Positions 11,289 through 23,538 are shown, counted from the stretch's first letter. The stretch is DNA of 64,000 nt from Lineus longissimus (GCF_910592395.1 NC_088312.1:22451292-22515291), one strand, 5' to 3'. The notes: a model not told the origin generated them from the letters alone. A program made the numbers and translations.

Positions 11289-11591
11289 TCAGAAAGCATC
11301 ATCTGGACTTTGTAACTGCAGGTTTCTTGTGCCATCTTGGCACTTCCGCACCCTCATCAAGTGCACCAGAAGATTCTGTTTCTGGGTGAATCTCATTCCA
11401 CATTTCGTACAACCAAATGGCTTCTCGTTTAAATGAGTTCCTTTAAAATGCCGCCGCAGATTAGACTTATCCGAGAAGGAGCGCTGACAGACCGAGCATT
11501 GGTGGGGTTTAGGTCCTTGCAGTTGGGTTGGATTCGCTATGTTCCCCGCCCTTGGGAAAGTCATGGTATAACTGTGCGGTTGCCATGGAAA
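11289..11591 (-). CDS. Gene A alternative terminal exon, 1 good and 1 variant finger
   Basis: The acceptor tttcttgcag precedes FPWQPHSYTM in phase 0. Finger 1 is a sound CX2C-HX4H unit with helix DKSNLRR. Finger 2 (helix QKQNLLV) has its first His but then reads LMRVRKC, so the last ligand could only be a Cys at unusual spacing. A ~24-residue tail rich in Gln and Asp follows. Either the finger is C2HC-like or it is decaying. Confidence 0.8.
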   Translation of the reverse strand, partial: FPWQPHSYTMTFPRAGNIANPTQLQGPKPHQCSVCQRSFSDKSNLRRHFKGTHLNEKPFGCTKCGMRFTQKQNLLVHLMRVRKCQDGTRNLQLQSPDDAF

Positions 11592-12062
11592 CTGCAAGAA
11601 AGAAGGAGACGATTGTAGAGGTGTCTAAGAAAGATTTTTTAGCCATACTGTTTATTTTAGTTATTTTACATGATGGGCACACTGGAAACTCGACTGGCTT
11701 GCAGTATAAAGACGGTGGCGCACTGCCCGAGTGTTGGAGATTTTGAAGTGGGCTTCCAACTCCTCGGAATCTCTGCAAGTATCAGAAGCGGGAGGTCGAA
11801 AACAATTTGTTTGAGAGGCCAAAATATGTTCACATGAAGATTTATCAACACCTGTAACTGATAACCACTGTCTATACAAGCCAGTTCCTTCTGGAAACAC
11901 ACATTTGCAGCAGTAACTCCTATTTTTTCATGACAAATACCAGGAAACCTTTCACATCCAATTTGTAAATAGCATTCAAAGGAATCGTCATGGATTGTTA
12001 AGGCCAAAACAAATTGTTTGACAGTACTGTCCTCATCAGATTCTGACTGACTATTTGGACAC

Positions 12063-12263
<201 letters not shown>

Positions 12264-12678
12264 TTAAAGTCTGTTCTACTCTTGTTACTTTAAGATAACG
12301 ACATTTTATCTTCCAATGAGCTGTGACAGTGAAACCTGTAAAAACAAGAATGGCCACAAAGTCACAAAGATGGTATTTTTGGTTTTCTACAATTATTTAT
12401 TTCAGCTACCAGTCTACAGTTCCTCTTGGGTTATTCACACTAAGACTATCTTGATGGAAATCAAAGTACCTGGAATAGCCAGCAAGGAGTATTCTACTTA
12501 ACCACATTCTTAGCTACATGTATCTAATCGTGGAATTGACTACAAACAAAAAAGTACAGTTTCTGCACCTTAAAAGTCTGGTGTATTAGAATGAGGAGGA
12601 GCAAATGTTGGTAAGACCAGGAGTTACACAGAGACTATGTCACAATCTGCCCCTTCACACGGATTGCTGTGCCATATT

Positions 12679-12957
12679 TTAGATTTTTCCTTCCAGTAAG
12701 TTATGTCTATGCAGCAGTTCATGCATCTGAAGACTACGCTTTGAGGAAAGATTCTTTCCACAAACGGAACAAGAGAAAGACCGCTTCTCTCCTGTATGGG
12801 TCAATTTATGTTGCACCAGAGTGTGTTTGCGTGTGAAGGACTTGCCACAGATTGGACAAGTCCATGGCCGGATTCCGGTATGTCGCCGCATGTGAACCGT
12901 CAAGTTGCCAGCGTTGGAAAGGTAGGCACTGCAAAGGAGACACTTGTGCGGAGTCAC
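12679..12957 (-). CDS. Gene A alternative terminal exon, 3 C2H2 fingers
   Basis: The acceptor gtcattccag precedes VTPHKCLLCSAYL in phase 0, with almost no leader. Helices are NAGNLTV, RKHTLVQ and SKRSLQM. The TGIRPW linker and the overall form match exon 12239, but this exon has an extra finger. The tail is RHNLLEGKI. Confidence 0.9.
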   Translation of the reverse strand: MTPHKCLLCSAYLSNAGNLTVHMRRHTGIRPWTCPICGKSFTRKHTLVQHKLTHTGEKRSFSCSVCGKNLSSKRSLQMHELLHRHNLLEGKI

Positions 12958-13139
12958 CTGGAATGACAAAGGATTGTCTCAGTGAGAGATTGACAACTTT
13001 TAACTTTAACCAAACCTTGGAACCTGAATAGAGCTGGGAAGAGTGAGAGGTTCCAATGAGAGATTTAGAGTTAACTTGGAAACCAACAGCTATGGCTTCC
13101 TTAGATTCTGGTCCAATGCAGAACAACTTTGCATCCCCC

Positions 13140-13486
13140 TTAAAGGGAACTGAAACCGACCGCCAAGCCAGTTCGTTTGACCTCGTTTTCATTTCCCGCG
13201 TATCGGGTGATCAGAACGAGGCATGAATGAAACATGGCGTCTAGCTGTCAATCATTGAGTGACGTCACTACTATGGAATTTACTCGTAAAACTCATGAAT
13301 GAAAGATCGCATGACTCACGTGATTCTCACATGATTCTCAATAATAACAAATTGAACTGCGCATGCTCGGGCACTGGGGGCGGAGCTACAAATCTGAACT
13401 CGAATAGGAAATTGGAAGTTTGACTTTCTCGGGCGGTGAAAGTCGAAAAGTTGAATAAATCGCTCGGCGGTTTTAGTTCCCTTTAA
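13140..13486. mobile_element. piggyBac-like MITE with TTAA ends
   Basis: The element begins TTAAAGGGAACTGAAACCG and ends CGGTTTTAGTTCCCTTTAA, i.e. inverted termini AAAGGGAACT flanked on both sides by TTAA. TTAA target duplication is the hallmark of piggyBac-type transposons. Its 347 bp have no useful reading frame. It lies between array exons 12957 and 14173. Confidence 0.75.
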
Positions 13487-13620
13487 CTACTTCACAACGA
13501 TGGACAGAAGATCTGTCAAATGAATGTTTTGTTAATGAGACTGAACCCATGGGATGCTGGTCTCAACAGTCTTTTTGATTGAAGGTCAGCTTTAACACTC
13601 CTCATACATGGTTTTTTAAA

Positions 13621-13872
13621 GGCCGCGGCTATTCTTACAACGATCCCTAATGCATTTTACATACAAACAACTGGTTATTCTTACGACGATCATTTTCACC
13701 TTTTTGGGCCTTAATCCTAACCCTGACGCTCACCCTGACCCTAACACTTACTCCTAGCACCAACCCTAACCCTAACCCTTCCTCTACACTAGTCTTATCT
13801 CCCAAGATCCTCAGTTTAATCTCTGAAATCGCATAAATCCTAAGTTACGACTAGTCGTAAGAATAGCCACTT
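13621..13872. mobile_element. MITE-like element enclosing degenerate telomere-type repeats
   Basis: Inverted termini GGCTATTCTTAC (13627) and GTAAGAATAGCC (to 13868) are flanked by a possible 10-bp duplication, GTTTTTTAAA. Inside, 13713-13780 is a decayed run of CCCTAA-like units (CTAACCCTAACCCT at its best part), the animal telomere repeat. It could be a transposon that captured or expanded such a repeat. Confidence 0.65.
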
Positions 13873-13891
13873 TGTTTTTTAAAAGAGTCAG

Positions 13892-14173
13892 CTATTTCAT
13901 CCAATTTGCATGTCCGACCCCGTGATACTCCAGACGGAGCCGTGATGCAAATCCCTTTCCGCAGAGATCACAGATGAACGGCTTAATGTTCATGTGGGTA
14001 GCCATATGGGCTGATAATGAGCTTTTCTGATTAAACGCTGATCCGCAAGTCTTGCATTTAAATGGTTTCTCTCCAGTATGAATGCGTAGGTGGACTTTCA
14101 AGTTCCAGGCATTTGCGAAGGTTTTCTTGCAAACATGACATATCGGGTTGTCCCTGTCGTGTCTTTGAAACTG
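13892..14173 (-). CDS. Gene A alternative terminal exon, 3 C2H2 fingers
   Basis: The acceptor is TTTTACAGCAG, a tandem NAG-NAG site, so the exon may start at 14173 or 14170 and gain or lose one Gln while staying in phase 0. The protein starts [15 protein letters not shown]. Helices are NAWNLKV, QKSSLSA and SRLRLEY. The second linker is MNIKPF. Gene B exon 33077 is its clear relative ([21 protein letters not shown]), a cross-array pair. Confidence 0.87.
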   Translation of the reverse strand, partial: QFQRHDRDNPICHVCKKTFANAWNLKVHLRIHTGEKPFKCKTCGSAFNQKSSLSAHMATHMNIKPFICDLCGKGFASRLRLEYHGVGHANWMK

Positions 14174-14774
14174 CTGTAAAAGAAGAAAGGTTCACTTTTA
14201 GCATAGACGTATACTTGGAACTTTTCTAACAAAAACCTGATTGTTAGTTGATCTATATGTTATGGCTATTTTAGAGTATTAGTAGGAGTCCTGCCATGAT
14301 CTCCAATGCTGTGGTATTTGGGTTTAAAGGGTGGCAACTGAAATAAGACAAGAGAAATTTTCTCAGTTCATTTGTGAAAGTTCATAGATCTATCAGAGTG
14401 GACCTTTAATATTGGTACCAAAAGAGTCTAAAGGTATGATAAATAGAAACATTGAGAGATTGACTTTTCTTTTGGACTCTGAACAATTGAACAAGTTGTC
14501 TGAACAAGCATCTGTACGACATCAACAACTACATTGGCAGTGTTTTATTGGTTCTGACATGTCTAGATATCAATTATAACAATCATTTTGGATGGATTAT
14601 CATCACCTCCAATGAACAACATTAAAAAAGAACACATGTGTATGATCAGTACACTCCTGGCACTGTATAGAAACACACATGGAACCCGCTCCAGCGAAAA
14701 TAGGCATTTGGGGTCAAAGACCATTATCTGTGATGTTTTAACGTTAATGTGCACAACCCGGCACTATGAAAACC

Positions 14775-15080
14775 TCACGTCTTTCCATGAACACATCGCA
14801 CATGCCTCCGGAAATTCGACTTGTCACTAAACGCAGATTTGCAAAGTTGACATTGAAATGGTTTTTCTCCTGTGTGGATCCTCATATGCGCTTTCAAAGC
14901 TGAATGATACGCGAAGACTTTCGAGCAGAAATGACAGCAAACGACCCTTGTCTCAATATTTGGAATCTGGTCATTAGGACCTCGAGGAAACGTTTCTTGG
15001 ATCGCTTGCAGTTGCTCCACTATAGATGATGCCAATAGGGGGTGTATCCTTGCGTCACTGCCAGATGTTGGGAACTTCGA
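14775..15080 (-). CDS. Gene A alternative terminal exon, 2 C2H2 fingers
   Basis: The acceptor gtcttccag precedes SKFPTSGSDAR in phase 0. A ~45-residue leader precedes fingers with helices YHSALKA and DKSNFRR (second with HX4H, ending VHGKT). The leader is predicted to be mixed helix/loop with Gln and Ile-rich parts and resembles no other exon here. Confidence 0.88.
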   Translation of the reverse strand, partial: SKFPTSGSDARIHPLLASSIVEQLQAIQETFPRGPNDQIPNIETRVVCCHFCSKVFAYHSALKAHMRIHTGEKPFQCQLCKSAFSDKSNFRRHVRCVHGKT

Positions 15081-15282
15081 CTGGAAGACAAAACAAGTCG
15101 TGGGATCAGAGAATGAAAAGCAGGGGGTACTCTTGGGGTCATTTCTTGCCAATGGCAACTTTTAGCTGAATTATCAGCTTATTTGTCAAACTGGAGTTGG
15201 TGAGTATGATGATGCTCTATCACAGATTGGATTTGGGAAGTACCAAAATATGAGACGACCAGCTTTTACGACAGACTAAATT

Positions 15283-15288
15283 TTATTG
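15283..15288 (-). terminator. Candidate poly(A) signal (AATAAA) after exon 16634-16104
   Basis: TTTATT on the plus strand reads AATAAA on the minus strand, about 820 nt past the stop of the first array exon and before the next acceptor. Such a signal would let exon 16634-16104 act as a terminal exon. This is a sequence motif only. Confidence 0.35.
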
Positions 15289-15700
15289 ATAAAATAGAGG
15301 AAATACATTGATCACAACATTACCTAACAAAAACAGTTCGATATTGATAAGACCATATGAATTGGAACTTTAACTTGACAGTTCAAGTCCAATCTAAAAT
15401 AACAATTGATTACTATTCAGCAAGCACTGCAGCTTTTCGTTACACAATGTATATATGTCGTTGACAGTCAGTCACTTAGCCACAAATTTCAAGACTACAA
15501 GCATGACAAGGAAGCGATGTAAACGTCACAACCTATCTCATTTATAATACTGGGCAAGCCTTGGGCACTTGCATCTAGCCACAACAATCACTATTTTTTA
15601 ACTTTCTCCGACATGATACTTGGTCAATAGTTATAAGATAACCAAGATTTCTAGATCTCGGCCAATACATTTTATAAAGGGAGTACAAGACCATTGACGA

Positions 15701-15892
15701 GAGTACAGTTGATAAAACCATTGAGAGTACATTTGATAAAACTACTGAGAGTACACTTGATAAAACCATTGGGAGTACACTTGATAAAACCATTGGGAGT
15801 ACACTTGATAAAACCACTGGGAGTACAGTTGATAAAACCACTGGGAGTACAGTTGATAAAACCACTGGGAGTACACTTGATAAAACCACTGG
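15701..15892. repeat. 24-bp tandem repeat, 8 copies
   Basis: GAGTACAGTTGATAAAACCA recurs every 24 bp from 15701 to 15892, with small changes (CACTTGAT, ACCATTGG, ACCACTGG). Because 24 is a multiple of three it is open in several frames on both strands, producing spurious open frames. It lies between array exons 16104 and 15080. Confidence 0.95.
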
Positions 15893-16103
15893 GAGTACAA
15901 ATGAAGGGAGTTCTTTATGAGAGTCAGGGGCCTCTGAAGACGCCAGATAAAACATGCCTTCCACACCACCTGGCATCATCTTGAACACCGGCAAAGAATA
16001 ATACTAAACAATTTCTTTGATTCCCAACAGTTCTTTCCGGCTGTCAAGACCCGAGAATCTGTCCTAACAACCAAGCTCGTTGCATGGTGCTGAGGTCAGT
16101 AAT

Positions 16104-16634
16104 TTAGTCAATTTCAATGACATCTGAGCGAATTTTCTGCGGAGTTGCTGTTGCACCCTCTGGCGTTGGAGTAATGGTCCTGCACGTTGGCTTCTGAGGT
16201 GTAGCGGAACCATCCAACTCCTGGGGAGTTCCTGTACTGCATCTACGCTTCAGTGAAGTTCGAGTAGCCTTGTCACACTTCAGCGGAGTGCCGGTTCCAT
16301 TGTGTTTCTTGCACACACTGTTCTCGACATGATTTTTCATGCCTTTTTTGGAAACGAAGCCCTTCCCACAATCATCGCATTGAAACGGCTTGTCCATACC
16401 AGTCTCATGGCACAAAAAGTGATTCTTCAACAGCTGATTGTTTGCAAACCTGCGGTCACAAATCTGGCAGATGAATGATTTAAGCTTTGTTGGGGTTTTT
16501 GACCTGCTGATACCGTGGGTCAACAGGTGGACGTTAAGGGCCTCCTTGGCGGCAAAGATCTGCTCACAAACAGGACACAACCAGTTTTTCTTGGCAGGGG
16601 AGCTTGTCTCTCGAGACACAACTGGTGTTGGGCT
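16104..16634 (-). CDS. Gene A first alternative terminal exon: 3 fingers plus TP-rich tail
   Basis: The acceptor gtcttgcag precedes SPTPVVSRETSS in phase 0. This is the array exon nearest the shared exons and the longest of gene A (176 residues). Helices are AKEALNV, NNQLLKN and SKKGMKN, the last finger with wide His spacing (HVENSVCKKH, where a Cys could also serve). A ~65-residue Thr/Pro-rich tail follows, with repeated TPQ/TPLK/TPTP segments, which are possible proline-directed phosphorylation sites. It ends SDVIEID, which resembles the SUMO-binding core VIEI of exon 2. It is unlike all other tails and may be the ancestral or default tail. Confidence 0.9.
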   Translation of the reverse strand, partial: SPTPVVSRETSSPAKKNWLCPVCEQIFAAKEALNVHLLTHGISRSKTPTKLKSFICQICDRRFANNQLLKNHFLCHETGMDKPFQCDDCGKGFVSKKGMKNHVENSVCKKHNGTGTPLKCDKATRTSLKRRCSTGTPQELDGSATPQKPTCRTITPTPEGATATPQKIRSDVIEID

Positions 16635-19600
16635 CTGCAAGACACAAAAGATACTTCGACTGAGACAGATTTCTAACACAAGGAATTCAACAGCGGAACA
16701 GTCAAAGTAAAATCAGAAGGATTTAACCAAAATGAACATCAACAAAACTCGGTCAACACACTTTATATGTTTTTTACCACAGACAATAGTTATCAGCTGG
16801 AACTTAGAGGCAGAAATAGGAGATGATGCATTCTAAGGAACAGAGGCCCAATGTGGCCAGAGACATGCAGGGTGGAACGAGTTAATCTCATAAGAGATAC
16901 CAAAGCCAACATGGTCAATGTGCAGACTTCCCTGGTTGTGGAGAAAGTACATTGTACATTCCAAGAAGTCATCGGGCTGGGAAATATTCAGAAGGGTCAC
17001 TCAAAGATGTTTAACTGAAGAAGACAGTAGCAGGACTAACTGTAAAACAGCTTGAAGTATGAAGCGCTCAGCAAAAAGAATGCCTGAAACAATGTTGGAA
17101 TTGAGACTCCGAAATGTATACTATATAACTATAGGCCCCTCCAAACATATGGTCTATGGAGACTGTAGTCAGTTAAAAACAAAAATGCAATCATTTCTAT
17201 TGATCTCTGAGGACATATTGACCTATGACAACCAATAGTGACTAATAAGTAGAGAAAGTATACATCAGCCGTCCATCAAAGTCATTAAACCTGAAATTAA
17301 AGATCTCTGATCTATCAGTATCAATCTTAGTACTTTTTCTACATGTTTTATTGAGTCGCTATACAATAAATTCTGCTATGAGATCACTTTTCGGTATAAT
17401 CTCAATGTTACAGAAACTAATCACACCATCTACATTGTAATTCTAATCTAAATGTAGTGTTTATGATAGAATCCCCTTTCCACTATCTTGAAGTGATTAC
17501 TCCTAACACATAATCTCCATAACATCATCAAGAAACAGAACAGTCAAGCCGACATTATCAGAATGGCCAAAGTTAGGGCAACCGAAAACACTGAAATGGA
17601 AGCAAATGTCCGATCCCTTTCACTTCAGAGTCACGTCTCTTCTCACAGACAGAGAAGACAAAGGAAAATCAGTCATTATTCTACAAAGTTAACAGAAATT
17701 GAGGGTGGGTGATATGTCCCAATCGAAGAATACAAACATTTTTTACTATAACTTCGAGCAGACAGGTGCCGTGTTTGGAGCTGACAGGTTCAATTCTGCC
17801 CAAAAGGGAAGAGAGATGGGACATTTTCTTCAAAACATTCAAACAAACCTATGAAACTGCCCACAAATGTCAATGTATCACAATGCTTCAAAAAAGTAAC
17901 AGGGTGAGAGTCAGATCCTTCTCCCGAAACCCGAACCATCACAACACTGACTTTTGGAAAGGTTTCTTGGCATGCAAATTGGTATTTGAAATGAGGCAAG
18001 TTGTGATGTTAAGTCTAGTTCTCATTTAAGTCATTGATAATGTGATGGTTGATGTCTATCTTGTCTATAGTGATGCGTTTTCATTCTACTCTAAAATCTT
18101 TCGCCTTGTGATAATTTGACTTAGTGGACGGTCCCTAGAATGATGGCTTATATGAGCAATCCAACTCCTCATTTACCTGTCAACTAGGCCTACATTGCTC
18201 CATCCTTTGTTGTGTCCTCAAAACCTCTCATTCTAAAACATGTCTTCTGCATAAAGGAATTCTAGGTTAATCACATGTTCACGTTCACGATCAAAAGAAT
18301 CAAAAGACAAGAAGACAGAACATTGAGGTCCAAGTCTGAGCAAGGCCCCTCACATGACAAAGCTCCTTTATCTCCAAAGCACAAGAGATAGCAAACCGCC
18401 TGACCCGCACTGTCTTTTGTGTTTCAGCATGTCCAGCCCATTGCGTGTTTATGTACATCTATCCATATGCCCTTCTCAAGGTAAAGACAATTTCAAGTCC
18501 AGTCTCATTCTGACTCAGGAATGTGAAGAGTCTTGATTGAATGAATATTTTCTTAACTGGAAATCCATGGACCTATTTTGTGAAAGTTACAGGCAGTTTT
18601 CCCACCAAGCTATACAAGAGCCTCAATGACTAATAGCATTTTCTATGACCAACACCAGACTCCTGTTAAATGCAGCAGACATGCTTTGAAAGAGGTTCCT
18701 TTTCTTTGCTCTTGAAGTGTGCCCTGGAATGCAAGATACAACAACAACTATCCTACCCAACTTTAGAAAGACCAGAAACTATAGTGTTACATTTTGCAAA
18801 GATCTATAGTGCATTTTTGTTAATATTAACTTGATAGCGGATCAAGCCCATACAAGTCTTTTTACGTTATGTTCTGAAATACCTCATTGCTCATCTTCAT
18901 TGATAAATTCACCTGATCTGACTGAAAAAGTCTTCAAACTGGCCTCAAGTATGAAGTAAGGTAAGATAATATTCTTGCTGACACATGGCCTACGGTGTGG
19001 ATTGCTCTAACAAGCCAAGCACGAGAGACGAGCAGATCTGATTCTGAGGAGTTGTGAGGTCGGGCTTTAAATTTTCTTAAAACGAAAAGGCATGCCAGTA
19101 CGAAGCATGAATCCAAAAGTAGACTCTTTTCACGAGTCAATGGTGGAGATCACTATAAATTCTCCTGATGAGTTTATTCTGTTCAAATATCTTCCATGAA
19201 TAACTTTTGTTGGGTCAAACATACAACAGTTCTTTCACTCCAAATGTTTCGCCTCTCAACTCCAAATGACCTACCCATCTCTAAATGTTGAATGAACATG
19301 GTGAAAGACCAAAGGAAATCTATTCTGTCTTCAGTTTTCTGATTATGTATGAGTGCAATGACAAACACACTGATCATTCTATCAATACGTTTTACTTCTA
19401 CTTCTAGTTCATCTGTCTCAAGTCATGCAAGTCAAAGGATCAGAACTGCATTGCGACTGAATAGATTTTCTAAAGCCATGAAAGCTGCTAAGCAATAGAT
19501 TTACACTCCACCTTGGACAAAATGGTTTTCTTGGTTACAAATTCCTTTTTTTCTGATTTCAATCCTTTTTTATAGGTATCACTATCAGTAGAATCAACCC

Positions 19601-21871
19601 AACAATTTGGAAGTCTTGGCGTTGAGTCAATTAGTTTCATCCTGGTAGTGTGAAGAGACAAGACCACACAAAGTGATGGCATCGAACCTTTTTTACAACT
19701 GACTAAACTCTCGAAGCTCACTTTTTCGTAATTATTATATATAAAGCCATTTTTGTCCAGGGAGGTGGTTCGAAAAAGACACCTCATCTGTGGTACCCAT
19801 AGCAATCAATGCACTGTATGCAAGATGTGACAAATTTTCTGTTGCTGCTAAATTTTACTTGCCGGTGCTTCTGTCAACCGTGGCATGGCACTTACTCAAA
19901 GTCCTCAAACTAAGGAGTACTGGCATGACATTTGTTATGATTTTAAGTCGAGTTAGTAGTTAACTACAAACTAAAGTAAGAGATGCCAGATTTCATCAGC
20001 TTTACTACCTGAAATCTTTAGAAACAAGCCAAAATAAATGCAGCGAGGAGAATTGCCAACTGTGTTATAAAGTTGCAGTTTCTACCAAGAAAAAACCCTC
20101 GCACCACAGATGAGTTGTCAAGCTAATATCTAAGTGAGTTGGTTAGAAAGTGACACACCCATACACTTCTCAAACGCATCAAAGAATGATTTGGCATTTC
20201 ATTGTAAGAAACAAGTCGTGATATTTGGACTTGGGACATAACTATTTCAACTATCTATCTTCTTGATAACGATAGGTGCTACAGCTACCTAACCTAGTAC
20301 ATGCATTTATATCTTTCTCATCAATAATCTCTCATATAAAACTGTTCATGTTGTACATGTACATAAAATGTAGGGCAGGCCTTTCCCATTTTTTAATCAG
20401 ATAATCAGATTAATAAAATCACTTGAATGAAGGGTTGATCAGTCAACTGTGTCCTCACATTTGCCTTAGATTTGTAACAAAGGCATGTGATCAAGGACAA
20501 TAGTATAGAACACAATGACATAAACTACACTTCAGCCAATAGGGCAAAATGTGAGTGGTCTACAGCCTCTTGTCATACGGCTGCACAGTGCTTCATGCCA
20601 AATAGTATACTGTATGCCAAGGCTATCACAAAGGCAGGTTTTTATACACGGAACTGCCAATATCATGAGTTGTTTCACACAAGGGAATGCCAAACCAACC
20701 TTCATCATGCTGCATGGAAGAAGAAAGCTCAAATATGTCGCTGGAGGGAAAAATTTACTTTTTGAAATCATCATGCTGAGCCAACCACTTAAAACCTCAA
20801 CATTGCAAAAGTGTGTTTCTGGCATCACTTTACTGCAACAGTTTGTTTTCAACAGCACTTTTGGCTTCAACTGTTGTAATGTGAGCGCAGAGTTAAAAGA
20901 GCATTGGATAAGGACTATGTATTAGCTGATTAGCTATAATGCACTGCCTTGGTCAAGTGGACTCAACTATGCAACAGCTGTACAAAATATTTGACAGGTG
21001 GGGTGATCCTTGCCTATGTCAGGCACCAACTGGGCTCCCCAAATGCAGGAAACAGCTTTCGATCGGAGTAATGGATGCAATGCCATCAACACACAACTTT
21101 TTTCCATGGCGATCTATAATTCACCTCCAGAAATATTGAGCCACCTTATCCACAAATCTCTTAAAAAGTTCAGTACTTCTTATTCAGCATTCTGCCAAGC
21201 AGAATCAAACTTGGGGATCAGCAAGTCGGCAAGTTTCAACATGTTATTGCTAGTATTTTTTACTAGTTAGCCGATGAATGGACAGCATAGAGTTCATTCT
21301 GCTGAAATCAGCAAAGGACTTTAGAATCGTGTTTGCTAACACTAAGAAAAATTTTATCAACTTTTTCTGCTATCTTTTTTTTAGGAAAGGAAGCAGAGAT
21401 TTGTGGTGGACATGTCACTGAGTAACCCTTGTGTCAGCAGTCTTGTGATGAACAGAGGCAGTCAGGGGGAGAGAGTTGCTGTTCAATTGCACAATATAAA
21501 GTCCTTATTTAGGAAAAATATCACAATAATATTAGGCAAGTTGAAATCAGTGCTCTTAAAGTTTTATAACTCAGCACACCTTTATACAGGAGATCCGATA
21601 CATGAACCTTTCACTATTTTAAACCATTGTAGTTTACTTTAACTTCCAAACTGATAAGGCACCTTAGGAGACGAACTGCCTTCGGTCACATGTTTGTCCG
21701 CTCGAACAGTTTTCCTGGAAGGAAACCTTGTCTGTAACTGAATGACAGCTACCGATTCGGTGAATTCAACAACTTGCCATTTGTTCTGGAATTCTCGACT
21801 GATTTTACTACCATCTGACACAAGACTGCTGTCACTTCAAATATAAGAATTTCATCAAAATCGATCCCTAC
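16635..21871. other. Gene A intron 2 (shared exon 2 to first array exon)
   Basis: A 5.2-kb stretch with no coding feature I can support. It aligns in inverted order with gene B intron 2 through several conserved blocks: 17310 with 30920, 17385 with 30860, 17550 with 30710, 17850 with 30520, 19020 with 29450, 20150 with 28490. This shows that the inverted duplication covered the intron. The blocks are clearly more diverged than the shared exons. Confidence 0.7.
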
Positions 21872-22486
21872 CTTTCCATCTCCGCCTTCCATGCTGCCAC
21901 CTGGTGACATCCCTGCTGAACTAGGAATCGGCCCCGATACCGGCACTGGGCCTTGACTACTATCACTTGTTCCTGAACTGGGAGTCCCAGGTTTTATCAC
22001 AGGCATTGGGCCAGATATTGGCACAGGCCCTTGATTACTAGTGTCACTGTCCATATATTGCAAACTGTCAATGTCAGGTTTCAAGTCCTCTGAAGCAGAA
22101 ACACTGAGGGGGAAAAACGTATCACTAGATGTCATGGCAGTATCTCTTTGAGAGACGTGTTCACTAATACTTGACATAGTTCTCGGTGGAGTCATAGACG
22201 GTGACACAAGATACTTGGAAGGTGAAGGTGCAGCTTTTTGAGGAGTTGTAAAACCAACTTGAGACGAAGCATCAGAGGGAGGAAGGTGATGCAATCGGCT
22301 GGAAGTATCACTGAAAGACGGTGAGGGGCTGGCAAATCTTCTCTGAGAATATGTGTCTTGTTCTGTCGATTGCGATTCAGTCATCGAGATGATGTTCGAC
22401 AATCCAAAATCATGTTCATTGGAGAGGTCGAGTGTGGGAGGCGAGTCGGGGATTTCAATCACAGCAGCAGGAGAAGGACCAGTTCT
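21872..22486 (-). CDS. Gene A shared exon 2: Ser/Pro-rich linker with SUMO-interaction-like motif
   Basis: Bounded by the acceptor catatttcag and the donor GGAAAG|GTAGGG; 615 nt, phase 0 at both ends. It starts RTGPSPAAVIEIPDSPPTLDL: a hydrophobic VIEI core followed by acidic residues and Ser-Pro, the form of a phospho-regulated SUMO-interaction motif. Further conserved blocks are HDFGLSNIISMTES, SDTFFPLS and GPVP(I/V)SGP repeats before a Gly-rich end. It is probably disordered, linking the coiled coil to the fingers. If not spliced, translation would run ~32 residues into the intron and give a finger-less protein. It matches gene B exon 2 with only scattered base changes. Confidence 0.9.
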
Positions 22487-22806
22487 CTGAAATATGATCT
22501 TATGAATTACAAATTGTTACCTAAAAAAGACAAAACATAGCCACTGTGGAATGCCAGGAATTTCCACCCGAGCATTATTTAATCAAATGAGGGACAATTC
22601 TGGGTAATGGGGCTCTGTTAATCCATCTTCTTGTTGTTTCTAGTGTAAACAACAACAATATTTCATTTCATATCTCATCCATTTCATGTACTTTCTATAA
22701 AAACGTCAGTCTTTGCTCGTCTTTCTAAAACGTCAGTCTTTGCTGTTCATTTGTGTAAGATAATGGCAATAGAATATCTGCTCTTGTACTCAACTGCGAT
22801 ACTTAC

Positions 22807-23538
22807 CGGTCTTTTCCTATTTTCATTCTGCATCTGTGACATCATACTCCTTTTTGTCAATTCATGTGACCGTTTCTCCAATTCATGGGATCGTCGTTCA
22901 AGCTCCAACTGTTCCTTTAACTCTAAATTCTCCTTCATGAGTTGATTTTGTAGCTTTTTAAGTAGATTATCTTTGATTTGAATTTGTTCTCGCGATATTG
23001 TCAATTCTGATCTCAGCCGTTCTAAATCACCTCTATATCGAATAACGTCATTTTGCTTACTTAAAAGTTCACTTCGAGATTTTTCTAACATTTCCATATT
23101 ACCAGACAAGTCTGATTGTACCCGTTGTAACATTCTTTCCTTGACAGAAAGTTGTGATTGTGCTTTGCTCAGAAGTCTTTCTTTTGTTCGAATCTCATCT
23201 TGTAATTTAGAAACCTCTTCGTTACCAGCGTCAACCACTGGTTTCATTTCTTCCAATTGTCTCTTTCGCTCTTTGATTTCTTTCTCCGCTATTTCAACAG
23301 AATTTTCTTTCACCACCAGTTCAGCTTGATATTTTGTGATGAAACTAAACAAGTCTGACCATGCCCTTGTGAGCACAGCACCTTTACAGTGAAGCTCCGT
23401 TTGCATGTTGACAAACGGGCTGTTCTCAGTCTCTTCTTCTTCTTCTTGTTCTTCATGTTCATCATCAGTAGGGCTCGACTCCTGAGTTGGAATGAAATCT
23501 TCTGTGTCTGCAACCGACATTGTGCTGTCCTTCATCAT
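22807..23538 (-). CDS. Gene A shared exon 1: coiled-coil N-terminus
   Basis: The start is the ATG at 23538-23536 (MMKDSTMSVADTEDF). An acceptor (tatttttcag) lies 30 nt upstream, implying a separate non-coding leader exon. The donor AGACCG|GTAAGT ends the exon in phase 0. The 244 residues comprise an acidic start (~residues 10-35, Glu run), a conserved block ELHCKGAVLTRAWSDLFSFI, then ~170 residues of heptad-rich charged helix, predicted to be a coiled coil. I recognise no named family; it is not BTB, SCAN or KRAB. Inferred role: oligomerisation or partner binding common to all isoforms. Confidence 0.9.

Noticed and set aside
15575-15994. Hydrophobic repeat frame (VLPVVLSSVLP type) resembling a membrane protein
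   Set aside because: It is the translation of the 24-bp tandem repeat, and the opposite strand is equally open.
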